Shown piece after piece: positions 30,130 through 39,502 of a DNA stretch of 64,000 bases (position 1 is the stretch's first letter; every line of letters starts with the position of its first letter). Origin of the DNA: Alphaproteobacteria bacterium (GTDB lineage Bacteria; Pseudomonadota; Alphaproteobacteria; Rhodobacterales; Rhodobacteraceae); contig JAUHXK010000013.1 of assembly GCA_030427405.1 (NCBI GenBank), positions 1-64,000 on the forward strand, written 5' to 3'. The notes under the pieces were generated by a model, which was not told the DNA's origin, searched no databases, and was given only the letters and a program-made list of their open reading frames with translations. Position numbers and translations under genes: made by a program.

Positions 30130-31563
30130 TTATTCGGCGGCAACCGCGGCCTTGCTGTTGAAACGGTCGATGATCGCGTCGGCGCAATCGCGGCCGTCGC
30201 GGATTGCCCAGACCACAAGCGAGGCACCGCGCACGATGTCGCCGATCGCGTAGACGCCATCCATTTCGGTCTCGCCCGTCAGGAACGTGGCTTTGACAGT
30301 TCCCCAACGGGTCACAGGCAGGTCGGGCTGTCCGAACAGGGTCGGCAGGTCCTCGGGTTCGAAACCCAGCGCCTTGATGACAAGGTCGGCATCTTCAACA
30401 TAATCAGCGCCCTCGATCACCTCGGGGGATTGACGTCCCGACGCGTCGGGCTGGCCAAGGCGCATTTTTTGCACCATCACGCCCGATACCTTGTCGTCGC
30501 CGACAAAGCCTTTGGGCGCGCTGAGCCATTCAAAGACTACGCCTTCTTCCTCGGCGTTCTGTGTTTCGCGCTGCGAGCCCGGCATGTTTGCACGATCGCG
30601 GCGGTACAGGCATTTGACCGACGTCGCCCCCTGACGGATCGAGGTCCGCACACAATCCATCGCGGTATCGCCGCCACCGATCACGACAACCCGCTTGCCT
30701 TCGGCGTTCAGACGGCCGCTGTCGAAATCTTCCACCGCGTCGCCAAAGCTTTTGCGATTCGAGGCGGTCAGGAAATCAATGGCCTTTTCAATGCCTTCCA
30801 GACCGCTTCCGGGCATAGCGAGGTCACGGGATTTGTACACGCCGGTTGCGATGATCACCGCGTCATGTGCCGCGCGGATTTCAGCGAATTTGGCCGCGTC
30901 AACGTCGCAGTTCAGAACAAATTTCACGCCGCCATCGGCCAGCAATTCGTTGCGCCGCTGGACCACGTCCTTTTCCAGCTTGAATCCGGGGATGCCATAC
31001 ATCAGCAAACCGCCCGCGCGGTCGTGCCGATCATAAACGGTGACCTGAATTCCTGCGCGGCGCAGCATGTCCGCCGCAGCCAGCCCACCAGGGCCACCGC
31101 CGATGATGCCTACGCTTTCACCACGTTCCGCAGTTGGTTCAACCGGCTTGACCCAGCCTTTGTCCCACGCTGTATCGGTGATGTATTTTTCGATGGTGCC
31201 AATGGTCACGGTGCCGTGGCCCGACTGTTCGATGACGCAATTGCCTTCGCACAGACGATCCTGCGGGCAAATGCGACCGCAGATCTCGGGGAAGGTGTTT
31301 GTGGCCTGGCTGGTTTGATAGGCCTCTTCGAGGCGCCCGGTCGCGGTCAGGCGCAGCCAGTCCGGGATGTTGTTGTGCAACGGGCAATGCGACTGGCAAT
31401 ACGGCACGCCACACTGGCTGCACCGGCTGGCCTGTTCGGCGGCCTTGGCTGCTGCGAATTCGGCGTAGATTTCATCAAAGTCCTGGCTGCGGTCGCCGGC
31501 GTCACGCTTTTCCGGCATGACGCGATCAATCTGCACGAATTTCAACATCGGTTGCTTGGCCAT
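30130..31563 (-). CDS. gltD: Glutamate synthase small subunit GltD
   Basis: The 477-residue small subunit that passes electrons from NADPH through FAD to GltB. The N terminus carries the cysteine clusters of the two 4Fe-4S centres (CSQCGVPYCQSHCP and CGRICPQDRLCEGNC). The FAD-binding motif is GIIGGGPGGLAAA and the NADPH-binding one VVVIGGGDTAMD. It is the first gene of the gltD-GFA-gltB operon, facing an AT-rich promoter region (31564-31793) shared with divergent uppP. Confidence 0.97.
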   Translation of the reverse strand: MAKQPMLKFVQIDRVMPEKRDAGDRSQDFDEIYAEFAAAKAAEQASRCSQCGVPYCQSHCPLHNNIPDWLRLTATGRLEEAYQTSQATNTFPEICGRICPQDRLCEGNCVIEQSGHGTVTIGTIEKYITDTAWDKGWVKPVEPTAERGESVGIIGGGPGGLAAADMLRRAGIQVTVYDRHDRAGGLLMYGIPGFKLEKDVVQRRNELLADGGVKFVLNCDVDAAKFAEIRAAHDAVIIATGVYKSRDLAMPGSGLEGIEKAIDFLTASNRKSFGDAVEDFDSGRLNAEGKRVVVIGGGDTAMDCVRTSIRQGATSVKCLYRRDRANMPGSQRETQNAEEEGVVFEWLSAPKGFVGDDKVSGVMVQKMRLGQPDASGRQSPEVIEGADYVEDADLVIKALGFEPEDLPTLFGQPDLPVTRWGTVKATFLTGETEMDGVYAIGDIVRGASLVVWAIRDGRDCADAIIDRFNSKAAVAAE

Positions 31564-31793
31564 GAGTCATACTCCGGAAACTGCCTTGGTCGGGTCTCTT
31601 TAAGGGATGACCGCCGGGATGAAAAGTCAATTGTGCTGACCTATTTTTAGTTTTTTGCTTTTTGCGCGTTAATTTTCCTATCTCGCGCCGACAATTTAGG
31701 TCCGATATGTTACCTATTTGAGTTCTTTCCTTTTCACCATCCCGATCATACCAATGAACACAGGCAGAACCCACCAAGGCACGAGCAGGGCAG

Positions 31794-32597
31794 ATGAGTC
31801 TTCTTCACTTGATACTTGTTGCAGTAATTCAAGGGATTACCGAGTTTCTGCCGGTCTCTTCCTCGGGGCATCTGATCCTGTTGCCTGGGTTGACTGGCAT
31901 GTCAGACCAGGGGCTTGCAATCGACGTCGCGGTGCATGTCGGAACGCTGGGCGCGGTCATTTTGTTCTTTTGGTCGGACGTGAAACTGGCACTTTCCGGA
32001 CTGCCGCGCGCGTTGGCCGGAAAAACCGATACACCACAGGCCCGGCTGGCCCTGGGCCTGATCATCGCCACGATTCCCACCGTAATCGCCGGAGCGATTC
32101 TGCACCTGAGCGGGCTGAGCGCGGCATTGCGGTCAGTCGCCGTTATCGGCTGGACGATGCTGGGGTTCGGTCTGCTGCTGTATTGGATGGACCAGAAGGG
32201 GCCGCAAACCAAAAAGGCCGACGGGTGGGGCCCGCGCGATGCGCTGATCATGGGGTTGTGGCAGGTGCTTGCGCTGATACCGGGGACGTCGCGATCCGGC
32301 ATAACGATTACGGGCGCGCGTCAGCTGGGATATACCCGCGAGGATGGGGCCAAGATTGCCATGCTCATGTCGATCCCCACAATCCTGGCATCGGGGACGC
32401 TGTTGTCGCTGGACGTTATCCAGAAAGCCGATGCGCAATTGGCAAAGGACGGAGCCATCGCCGCCCTGTTCGCCTTCCTGTCTGCGCTGCTTGCGCTGAG
32501 CCTTATGATGCGTCTGCTGCGCAGCGTCAGTTTCACACCCTATGTCATCTACCGTGTGATCCTGGGTGTGATCCTGCTGGTCATCGCCTACGGCTGA
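31794..32597 (+). CDS. uppP: Undecaprenyl-diphosphatase UppP
   Basis: A 267-residue integral membrane phosphatase that regenerates undecaprenyl phosphate, the lipid carrier for peptidoglycan. Both active-site motifs are present: QGITEFLPVSSSGHL at the N terminus and PGTSRSGIT in the middle. About eight hydrophobic segments. The gene ends in TGATCA, a palindrome in which its stop lies directly next to the stop of the convergent gene. Confidence 0.97.
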   Translation: MSLLHLILVAVIQGITEFLPVSSSGHLILLPGLTGMSDQGLAIDVAVHVGTLGAVILFFWSDVKLALSGLPRALAGKTDTPQARLALGLIIATIPTVIAGAILHLSGLSAALRSVAVIGWTMLGFGLLLYWMDQKGPQTKKADGWGPRDALIMGLWQVLALIPGTSRSGITITGARQLGYTREDGAKIAMLMSIPTILASGTLLSLDVIQKADAQLAKDGAIAALFAFLSALLALSLMMRLLRSVSFTPYVIYRVILGVILLVIAYG

Positions 32598-33581
32598 TCA
32601 GACCCGCATGTTCCGGGCTGAATTCTGGATGTCGTCATACTGACCGGCGGGGCGGAATTTCCACAAATACTCCGGCAGAACCGATTCCATCGTCGCAGGC
32701 TCGATCCCGAGATCGGCAAAGCCTTTTTGGCCCTCGGACACCACGTTGTCCCGGCGCAGGTTCACGACCTGATCGCGCGTCAGGATGTGGTTCGGAAACA
32801 GCTGAAAACTGACGAACTTGGCGATATCCAGTACTCCGGCCATGATCCGCGCGGCCCAGAAAGGCATGCCCACGATAATGCGGCGGCGGTGAATGACGCC
32901 AAGCATCTGCTGCATCAGGGCGCGGAAAGTTTTGACCTCGGGGCCGCCCAGCTCATAGATGCCCGGAGCAGCCTCGCCCAGAACCCCTTTGACGGCCGCC
33001 TGCGCGATATCATCGACATAAACCGGCTGGAACCGCGTATCTGCCCCCACGACGGGCAACAGCGGAGACAGGCGCGTCAGGCCGGCAAAGCGGTTAAAGA
33101 ACTGGTCTTCGGTCCCGAACACAACGGATGGCCTCAGAATGACTGCATCCGGCATATGCGCCAGGACACCCTGTTCGCCTTGCGCCTTGGTCCGCGCATA
33201 TTCGCTGTCGGACCCGTCATCGGCCCCGATCGCCGATACAAGCACCAGGCGCGCGATCCCCTGGTCCGCTGCAATCCGCGCGATACGCTCGGCACCTTCG
33301 GCCTGTACGGTGTCAAAGGCGTTCTTGCCCAGCTCGTTCAGGATGCCAACGCAATTGACCACCGCATCGGCCCCGCGCATGGCCAGCGCAACCGATTCAT
33401 CATCGCGGATATTGCAGAACACCGGTTCCACCTGGCCCACCACGCCATAAGGCTTGACGAACATGGCCTCGTTCGGGCGGCGCACGGCGACGCGCACTCT
33501 CCAACCCTGGTTGGCCATGCGACGCGCAATATACCTGCCGACAAATCCTGATCCACCATAGATCGTGACCATTTTGGACAT
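32598..33581 (-). CDS. Complex I NDUFA9-like NAD-dependent epimerase family protein
   Basis: A 327-residue atypical SDR related to the mitochondrial complex I accessory subunit NDUFA9. The nucleotide-binding loop is IYGGSGFVGRYIARRM; NCVGILNELG and the SAIGAD segment stand in place of the classical Tyr-Lys catalytic pair. AGGAG sits seven bases before the ATG at 33581, which decides the start over the longer frame. In alphaproteobacteria the role is poorly defined: complex I assembly or an independent quinone/lipid function are both open. Confidence 0.85.
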   Translation of the reverse strand: MSKMVTIYGGSGFVGRYIARRMANQGWRVRVAVRRPNEAMFVKPYGVVGQVEPVFCNIRDDESVALAMRGADAVVNCVGILNELGKNAFDTVQAEGAERIARIAADQGIARLVLVSAIGADDGSDSEYARTKAQGEQGVLAHMPDAVILRPSVVFGTEDQFFNRFAGLTRLSPLLPVVGADTRFQPVYVDDIAQAAVKGVLGEAAPGIYELGGPEVKTFRALMQQMLGVIHRRRIIVGMPFWAARIMAGVLDIAKFVSFQLFPNHILTRDQVVNLRRDNVVSEGQKGFADLGIEPATMESVLPEYLWKFRPAGQYDDIQNSARNMRV

Positions 33582-33743
33582 GATGGAGCTCCTGCTGAGT
33601 AGGTCCTGATCCGATCTACCGCCCCGACGCCGCGCGAACAAGGCGCAATAACGCCGCGCCGCACTGAAATCCGGCCCGCAATGCCGCCAATGGCCGTGTC
33701 TTTGCACCCATCAAAAAACTTTCAAAAAACTTCCCGAATCTGG

Positions 33744-33771
33744 TTGACGCCCCCCGCCAGTCGGCTTAAAC
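33744..33771 (+). promoter_or_regulatory. Probable sigma-70 promoter of tRNA-Leu
   Basis: TTGACG (33744-33749) is followed after 16 bases by TTAAAC (33766-33771), about 18 bases before the tRNA. A tandem pair of the 11-mer TCAAAAAACTT lies just upstream (33709-33731) and could act as an A-rich upstream element. Confidence 0.5.
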
Positions 33772-33788
33772 GCCCCTCCACGACACCT

Positions 33789-33875
33789 GCCCAGGTGGCG
33801 GAATTGGTAGACGCGCTAGCTTCAGGTGCTAGTGTCCGTATGGACGTGGAGGTTCGAGTCCTCTCCTGGGCACCA
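33789..33875 (+). tRNA. tRNA-Leu (anticodon CAG)
   Basis: An 87-base type II tRNA with encoded CCA end. The acceptor stem pairs GCCCAGG (33789-33795) with CCTGGGC (33865-33871). The anticodon arm is CTAGC-TTCAGGT-GCTAG, giving anticodon CAG, followed by a long variable arm and the GGTTCGAGTCC T arm. It reads CUG leucine codons, the most used in this GC-rich DNA. Confidence 0.97.
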
Positions 33876-33976
33876 TTTCTTCCGAACATAGATGCACAAA
33901 ACCTTTCGGCACGGCTGTGGCTGTGGCGCGTTTTCGGAATGCGTGGCCTTCTTCGCCGGTCTATGGTTTTACGCAG

Positions 33977-34663
33977 TCAAGCCACATGAACCCGCAGGTC
34001 ACCCAGACCCGCGATCCGGGCGATCATTTCGTCGCCCTTGCGAACCGGGCCGACACCAGACGGGGTTCCTGACAGGATCACGTCGCCGGGCCCGAGGTCG
34101 AAATATTCGGATAAGTACGAGATCACCTCGGGCACTTTCCAGATCATCTGGTTCAGATCGCCCTTCTGGCGGGTTTCGCCGTTGACCGTCAGTTCAATCA
34201 GGCCCGCAGACAGATGCCCCACGCTGTCGACAATGTGGACCGGACCAATCGGGGCAGATCGCTCAAAGGCCTTCCCAATCTCCCAAGGGCGGCCCATTTT
34301 CTTTTGTGCCGCCTGCAGGTCGCGCCGCGTCATGTCCAGCGAAACCGCATACCCATAGACATGGTTCAAGGCATCTGAAACCGGGATTTTGGTTCCGCCA
34401 GACCCGAGCATAACCGCCAATTCGATCTCATGATGGACATCCGATGACTGCGCCGGATAGGGGAAAGACCCGCTGGCATCCAGGTTGTCGGGGTTCTTCT
34501 GAAAGAAAAAGGGGGGCTCGCGATCCGGATCATGGCCCATTTCAACCGCGTGGGCCGCGTAGTTGCGTCCGATGCAATAAACACGGCGCACCGGAAACAC
34601 GACGTCGGTGCCAGCAATTGGCAAGGCGACGGGTTTGGGCGGGTCGAAGGCGTAATCTGTCAC
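33977..34663 (-). CDS. Fumarylacetoacetate hydrolase family protein
   Basis: A 228-residue FAH-fold protein. The metal ligands are visible in HHEIELAVMLG (Glu, Glu) and YGYAVSLDMTRRD (Asp); FFFQKNPDNL and SGTPSGVGPV are standard family segments. Members act as acylpyruvases, oxaloacetate decarboxylases or dioic hydratases, so the reaction is left open. The start is GTG at 34663: a GAGGAGG ribosome site lies five bases upstream, while the overlapping ATG is out of frame. No operon partner is adjacent. Confidence 0.87.
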   Translation of the reverse strand: MTDYAFDPPKPVALPIAGTDVVFPVRRVYCIGRNYAAHAVEMGHDPDREPPFFFQKNPDNLDASGSFPYPAQSSDVHHEIELAVMLGSGGTKIPVSDALNHVYGYAVSLDMTRRDLQAAQKKMGRPWEIGKAFERSAPIGPVHIVDSVGHLSAGLIELTVNGETRQKGDLNQMIWKVPEVISYLSEYFDLGPGDVILSGTPSGVGPVRKGDEMIARIAGLGDLRVHVA

Positions 34664-34822
34664 ATCGTCCTCCTCGCTTGTGCCTGACCGATAGCGAGCG
34701 TCGCCCAACAATGCAATCTGAACCAATTCGGTGCCCGCATTCAGGTTTCGGGCCGGTTGGCCGCGCCCCTGCCCGTTTGGGCGACCTGTCCTGCAAAGGT
34801 CCGCGGGTCAGACAGCGCGGGA

Positions 34823-35518
34823 TCAGACAGTCACGCCCTGCAAAACCTCATCGCGTGATACATCCTGCTTGGTCCCCTCGATCATGATCTCGCCGCGCCT
34901 GAGGACGACGAACCTGTCGGCCAGATCATAGGCGAAATCGAAATACTGCTCGACCAGAACGATCGCCATCTCGCCCTTTGACCTGAGGTGACGGATGACC
35001 TCGCCAATCTGTGCGATGATGTTGGGCTGAATACCTTCGGTCGGCTCGTCCAGCAACAAAAGGCGTGGCTTGGCAATCAGCGCCCTGGCAATGGCCAACT
35101 GCTGTTGCTGACCGCCGGACAAATCGCCCCCGCGCCGGTTCTGCATCTGCTTAAGCACCGGGAAAAGTTCAAAAATTTCATCCGGGATGAAATGTTCGCT
35201 GGCGGGCAGGCAGGCGAAGCCGGTTTCAAGGTTTTCGCGCACCGTCAATAACGGGAATATCTCGCGCCCCTGCGGGACATAGCCAACCCCTTTCCACGCC
35301 ATTCGGTGGGCGGGCAGGATACCCAGGCTTTCGCCGCCCAGGCTCAGATCGCCCCCCGATCGTGGATGCGTGCCGGAAATGGCCTTGATCAGACTGGTCT
35401 TGCCAACCCCGTTCGTGCCCATCACGCAGGTCACCTCGCCCAGCGCTGCCTCCATCGAGATACCATAGAGGATTTGCGAATGCCCGTAATGCAGCGTCAG
35501 ATCCGTCAGTTTCAGCAT
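34823..35518 (-). CDS. urtE: Urea ABC transporter ATP-binding protein UrtE
   Basis: A 231-residue ABC ATPase of the LivF type, last gene of the urtABCDE operon. Walker A is GTNGVGKTS, the signature LSGGQQQQLAIARAL and Walker B LLLLDEPTEG. In the complex it pairs with UrtD to power uptake through UrtB/UrtC. Assignment as urea-specific comes from gene order and the neighbouring UrtA. The start is three bases after the urtD stop. Confidence 0.94.
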   Translation of the reverse strand: MLKLTDLTLHYGHSQILYGISMEAALGEVTCVMGTNGVGKTSLIKAISGTHPRSGGDLSLGGESLGILPAHRMAWKGVGYVPQGREIFPLLTVRENLETGFACLPASEHFIPDEIFELFPVLKQMQNRRGGDLSGGQQQQLAIARALIAKPRLLLLDEPTEGIQPNIIAQIGEVIRHLRSKGEMAIVLVEQYFDFAYDLADRFVVLRRGEIMIEGTKQDVSRDEVLQGVTV

Positions 35519-35521
35519 CGT

Positions 35522-36262
35522 CTAGCGCCCCAGATAGACGTCGATGACGTCCTGATTTGAAGTGACATGATCCAGGCTGCCCTCGGCCAGAACCGACCCT
35601 TCGTGCAGGACCGTGACCTTGCAATTCAGGCGGCGCACGAACTCCATGTCATGTTCGACCACGACCACGGCGCGGGTCTTGGATGCCTGCACAAGCAGAT
35701 CGGTCGTGTGTTCGCGTTCCTGTGGCGTCATGCCGGCAGCCGGTTCATCGACCAACAGCAGGCGCGGTTCCTGCGCCAGCAGCATACCGATTTCCAGCCA
35801 TTGTTTCTGCCCATGGCTCAGCTCGCCCGACTTGCGGGTCAATTCGTCCTTCAACCCGATCTCAGTGGCCAACTCTTCGACTTTGTCCAAATCGGGCCCC
35901 GAAGGCCGATAGAACAGGACACCCAGCCAACCCCGTTTGTTCTTGAGCGCCATCAACAGGTTTTCCTGGACGGTCTGGTCCTCGAACACGGTGGGCTTTT
36001 GAAACTTACGGCCGATCCCGGCCTGCGCAATCCTGGCCTCGCTCATCTGCAGCAGCGACACGGACTTTTCACCCCAGATCACGCGGCCCTCATCGGGCCG
36101 GGTCTTGCCGGTGACGATATCCATGAAGGTCGTCTTGCCCGCCCCGTTTGGCCCGATCACCGCGCGCAGCTCGGCATTGCCGATCTGGAACGACAGGTTG
36201 TTGATTGCGCGAAACCCGTCAAAGGTGACCGATACGCCGCTGACCTCAAGCAATGTGCTCAT
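35522..36262 (-). CDS. urtD: Urea ABC transporter ATP-binding protein UrtD
   Basis: A 246-residue LivG-type ATPase. Walker A is GPNGAGKTTF; the signature is the variant LSHGQKQWLEIGMLL, usual in UrtD; Walker B is LLLVDEPAAGM. The start overlaps the urtC stop by four bases. Together with UrtE it forms the nucleotide-binding pair of the importer. Confidence 0.94.
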   Translation of the reverse strand: MSTLLEVSGVSVTFDGFRAINNLSFQIGNAELRAVIGPNGAGKTTFMDIVTGKTRPDEGRVIWGEKSVSLLQMSEARIAQAGIGRKFQKPTVFEDQTVQENLLMALKNKRGWLGVLFYRPSGPDLDKVEELATEIGLKDELTRKSGELSHGQKQWLEIGMLLAQEPRLLLVDEPAAGMTPQEREHTTDLLVQASKTRAVVVVEHDMEFVRRLNCKVTVLHEGSVLAEGSLDHVTSNQDVIDVYLGR

Positions 36263-37488
36263 TCAAGGGCCTCCTTCTCACGCAGAGAGCTGTCATCGGG
36301 GCCAAGGTTCGTACCATGCCGGTCCGGGTGACGACGGTTGGCCCACAGGTCAAACAGGCCCCCGATCCCCTGCGGGGCAAACAATGTGACCAGAACGAAG
36401 GACACGCCCAGCAGGACCTGCCACCAATCGACCCATTTGATCGTATAGAACCCAAGCGAAATATCGGGCGCCTGGCCTCCGGTGAACCATGTGCTCAGCA
36501 GGCTGACCACAGCCGCACCGATGACCGCGCCATACAACCGGCCGCGCCCGCCGATGGCCACCCAAACGGCCAGGTAGATCGAGGCGATGGGGGCTATTTC
36601 CTCGGGGTTGATGATACCGGCCTGCGGATAATAAAGCGCCCCCGCAATCGCTGCGATGCAGGCGGTCAGGGTAAACACGGCCAATTTATAGACTTCGACG
36701 GAATAGCCCAGGAACCGCACCCGGGCCTCGTTGTCTCGGATACCGCGGATCACCAGGCCGAACTTGCCCGAAACGATCCACGCCGCCAGGATGTATCCCA
36801 GCCCCAGCGCCAGCGCCGAGGCCCAGAGGAACCAGATCGACACCACGTCCTGCGAAGCGGTCACACCTGGAAGGTTCTGCAGCCCCGACAGGCCATTGTT
36901 CCCGCGCAAGCCGCTGTCGTTCTGGAACAGGTACAGCGCCAGCGCCAGCGTCATGGCTTGGGTCAGGATCGACAGATACACACCCGTCACGCGGCTGCGA
37001 AAGGCCAGCCAGCCAAAGACAAGGGCCAGCAGGCCCGGCACCAGAACCACCAGGACAAGTTGCAGAACCAAACTGTCGGCAAAGGCCCAGATCAGCGGGA
37101 AATCCGATGAACCGACAACCCCGAAGATCTGCGTGCCAATGGCATCGACGACCTCGGACGGTGTTGGCGGTATGTCGGCACGCGACAGCGACTCGACCAC
37201 GATCAGGCGCGTGCGTTCATACATAAGCCACATGCCGATCATGTACCCGCCCAGCCCGAAAAAGGCGAAATGGCCCAGCGACAGGATTCCGGTAAAGCCC
37301 CAGACAAGGTCCATCGCAACAGCGATCAGGCACAGGCACAGGGTCTTGCCCAGCGTCTTGACGAAGCTGGTCGAGATCACGCCGATCCCGAACCCTTCGG
37401 ACAGGACGGTGACGGCGATGGTGAACAGCGACAGGATGGCCAGAAAGACCAGGACGGACGGGTTCTTGGCGATAAAGCTGCGTTCCAT
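36259..37488 (-). CDS. urtC: Urea ABC transporter permease UrtC
   Basis: A 409-residue LivM-type permease with about ten hydrophobic segments. The EAA-like loop region reads GIRDNEARVRFLGYSVEVYKL, the coupling segment to the ATPases. A basic tail (RRHPDRHGT) follows the last membrane span. The gene starts three bases after the urtB stop and overlaps urtD. Confidence 0.94.
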   Translation of the reverse strand: MERSFIAKNPSVLVFLAILSLFTIAVTVLSEGFGIGVISTSFVKTLGKTLCLCLIAVAMDLVWGFTGILSLGHFAFFGLGGYMIGMWLMYERTRLIVVESLSRADIPPTPSEVVDAIGTQIFGVVGSSDFPLIWAFADSLVLQLVLVVLVPGLLALVFGWLAFRSRVTGVYLSILTQAMTLALALYLFQNDSGLRGNNGLSGLQNLPGVTASQDVVSIWFLWASALALGLGYILAAWIVSGKFGLVIRGIRDNEARVRFLGYSVEVYKLAVFTLTACIAAIAGALYYPQAGIINPEEIAPIASIYLAVWVAIGGRGRLYGAVIGAAVVSLLSTWFTGGQAPDISLGFYTIKWVDWWQVLLGVSFVLVTLFAPQGIGGLFDLWANRRHPDRHGTNLGPDDSSLREKEALE

Positions 37489-37491
37489 GGC

Positions 37492-39444
37492 TCAGTCCCC
37501 CGCCGCGCGGCCCTTGAGGGCAATAATGCCTCTCGGCCGGAACTGGATGAAGATGATGATGAAGACAATCATATAGGTCTGCGCCGCAAGGGTGTTTGAA
37601 GGGTTCATCCATTCGATCCCCTTTTGCAGGCCGCCGATCATGCCCGCGCCCGCAAGCGCGCCCCAGATATTGCCGACCCCGCCGACCACAACGGTCATGA
37701 AGCTTTGAACGATGTAATCGCTGCCCAGGTCCGATGTGACCTTGGCGAACAGACCAATCGCAACCCCGGCAATTCCGGCAATCCCGGAACCAAGCCCAAA
37801 GGTCAACATGTTCACCCGCCCCGGATTGATCCCCATCGACCCGGCCATGCGCGGGTTCTGCGTCACCGCGCGCATCTCAAGCCCCAGGCGCGTGCGCTTC
37901 ATGATGTACAGGAACAGCCCCAGAAAGATCATCGCCAGAACGAAGATCGCGATGCGGATATAGCTGATCGAAACCACGTCGTTCAGCACCCACGCCCCGT
38001 CCAGCCAGCCGGGCGCGGTCAGCGGCCGGGCCTGCGTGCCGAAGATATTCTTGGCCAACTGCTGCAGGGCAATCGAGATGCCAAACGTCGCCAGCAGCGT
38101 CTCCAGCGGGCGGGCATAGAGCCAGCGGATCACCAGCCGCTCCATCGCGACGCCCATGGCGAAGGTGACGGCAAAGGCCATCGGTATGGCGACGATGATC
38201 GACAGCGTATGGTCGGGGATGAACTGTTGCACCACATAGCCGGTATAGGCGCCCATCATGATGAACTCGCCATGGGCCATGTTGATCACGCCCATGACGC
38301 CGAATGTGATCGCAAGGCCAATGGCAGCCAGGAAATAGATCGACGCCAGCGATATCGCATCCAGCGACAGGTCAAGCGTCTGGTTCAGACCGACTTTCAA
38401 CTCGATCCGTTCAAGCGCCTTCTCGGCGGCGGCGGTCACCTCTGCCGAGGGTTCGGAAAAGACTTCAAAAAAGACATGCGCGCCAAGCGCCGCGTCAACA
38501 TCCGCCGGGGTAATGAAAGCGGGCACTGTACCGGCCTCGGCCAGCACGGAATAGGCTTGCACGCGCTTGGCATCCGAATCCAGCTGCGCCACCGGAACGT
38601 CACCAACACGCCCGCCTTCGATATTGGCGGCCAATGCTGCACGAATATCGTCGGCCGACACACGCGGCGCTGCCAGCTCGTTGGCGACCAACAGATCATA
38701 GGCCGCGTCGCGCGTCAGGGCCTCTGATCCAGGCTTCAGGATCGCGGCAATGTTCGCATTGCCCGGCAATTCGACCGCGACCTGGCGCGTGGTCACAACC
38801 AGCGGGTTCAGCGCCGCACGGACATCCACGCCCAGATCGCCGGACATATCGGTGATCGCAGCCACGCGGGCAGTTGTGTCTTCGTCGAACCCAATGCTCA
38901 ACAGCCGTTCCAGCCGCTGTTTCTGCGCCTTCAAGGCGGCGTCGGGTTCCCCGTCGATCGAGGCGCGCAGGGGGGCCAACAAGGCCGCCTCGGGATCGCG
39001 TTGAATGGATTGCAAGGCAGCCAGCCGCTTGTCCCGGTTCGGGTCGGTCAACTGAAAGGTGACCAACGCCGTGCCGATCATCGCCCGAATGCCGCTGTTG
39101 GGTTTCAACTGTTTCAGGTCGGATTTTTGATACGTGCCAACGACTTCTCCGGTGTCGAAATCGATCAGTTCATAGGACCTCCCTTCGGCCTTTTTACCTG
39201 CAAAAAACAGACCGTCCGACTTGCGCATCCACATGTCCTTGGCGGCCCATGTCTCAAGCATCACCTGTGCCTGCGGCAAATCGCTGGCCGCAATTGCATC
39301 AATCGCCGGTCCAATCGTCTTGCGAGAGCTTTTGGCGATGATGTCCTGATGAGCCTGCAGGATCGGCTGCAGGCCGGTCTCTTGCGCGTTGGCGGTCAGG
39401 CAAGCGCACAGGATTGCGAGGCTCGCAAGGAATAGTCGTAACAT
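37492..39444 (-). CDS. urtB: Urea ABC transporter permease UrtB with long periplasmic N-terminal region
   Basis: A 650-residue permease. A signal peptide (LRLFLASLAILCACLTANAQ) leads into about 330 periplasmic, alpha-helical residues, then the LivH-type membrane domain with the segment INMAHGEFIMMGAYTGYV and the coupling loop NPRMAGSMGINPGRVN. This long N-terminal region is usual for proteobacterial UrtB and absent from simple LivH. ATG at 39444 is preferred because it begins the signal peptide; the frame start at 39471 would cut into the upstream hairpin. Confidence 0.92.
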   Translation of the reverse strand: MLRLFLASLAILCACLTANAQETGLQPILQAHQDIIAKSSRKTIGPAIDAIAASDLPQAQVMLETWAAKDMWMRKSDGLFFAGKKAEGRSYELIDFDTGEVVGTYQKSDLKQLKPNSGIRAMIGTALVTFQLTDPNRDKRLAALQSIQRDPEAALLAPLRASIDGEPDAALKAQKQRLERLLSIGFDEDTTARVAAITDMSGDLGVDVRAALNPLVVTTRQVAVELPGNANIAAILKPGSEALTRDAAYDLLVANELAAPRVSADDIRAALAANIEGGRVGDVPVAQLDSDAKRVQAYSVLAEAGTVPAFITPADVDAALGAHVFFEVFSEPSAEVTAAAEKALERIELKVGLNQTLDLSLDAISLASIYFLAAIGLAITFGVMGVINMAHGEFIMMGAYTGYVVQQFIPDHTLSIIVAIPMAFAVTFAMGVAMERLVIRWLYARPLETLLATFGISIALQQLAKNIFGTQARPLTAPGWLDGAWVLNDVVSISYIRIAIFVLAMIFLGLFLYIMKRTRLGLEMRAVTQNPRMAGSMGINPGRVNMLTFGLGSGIAGIAGVAIGLFAKVTSDLGSDYIVQSFMTVVVGGVGNIWGALAGAGMIGGLQKGIEWMNPSNTLAAQTYMIVFIIIFIQFRPRGIIALKGRAAGD

Positions 39445-39467
39445 GTGAAGAAACCCGAATGTCTTGG

Positions 39468-39495
39468 GCAAGGCGGGCGGTTACACCCGCCTTGC
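39468..39495 (-). repeat. Perfect 10-bp intercistronic hairpin between urtA and urtB
   Basis: GCAAGGCGGG (39468-39477) pairs perfectly with CCCGCCTTGC (39486-39495) around an eight-base loop. It begins eight bases after the urtA stop. No T-run follows, so it is more likely an mRNA 3'-end stabiliser or partial attenuator that lets the binding protein be made in excess over the permeases than a full terminator. Confidence 0.75.
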
Positions 39496-39502
39496 GGGGG
39501 GT

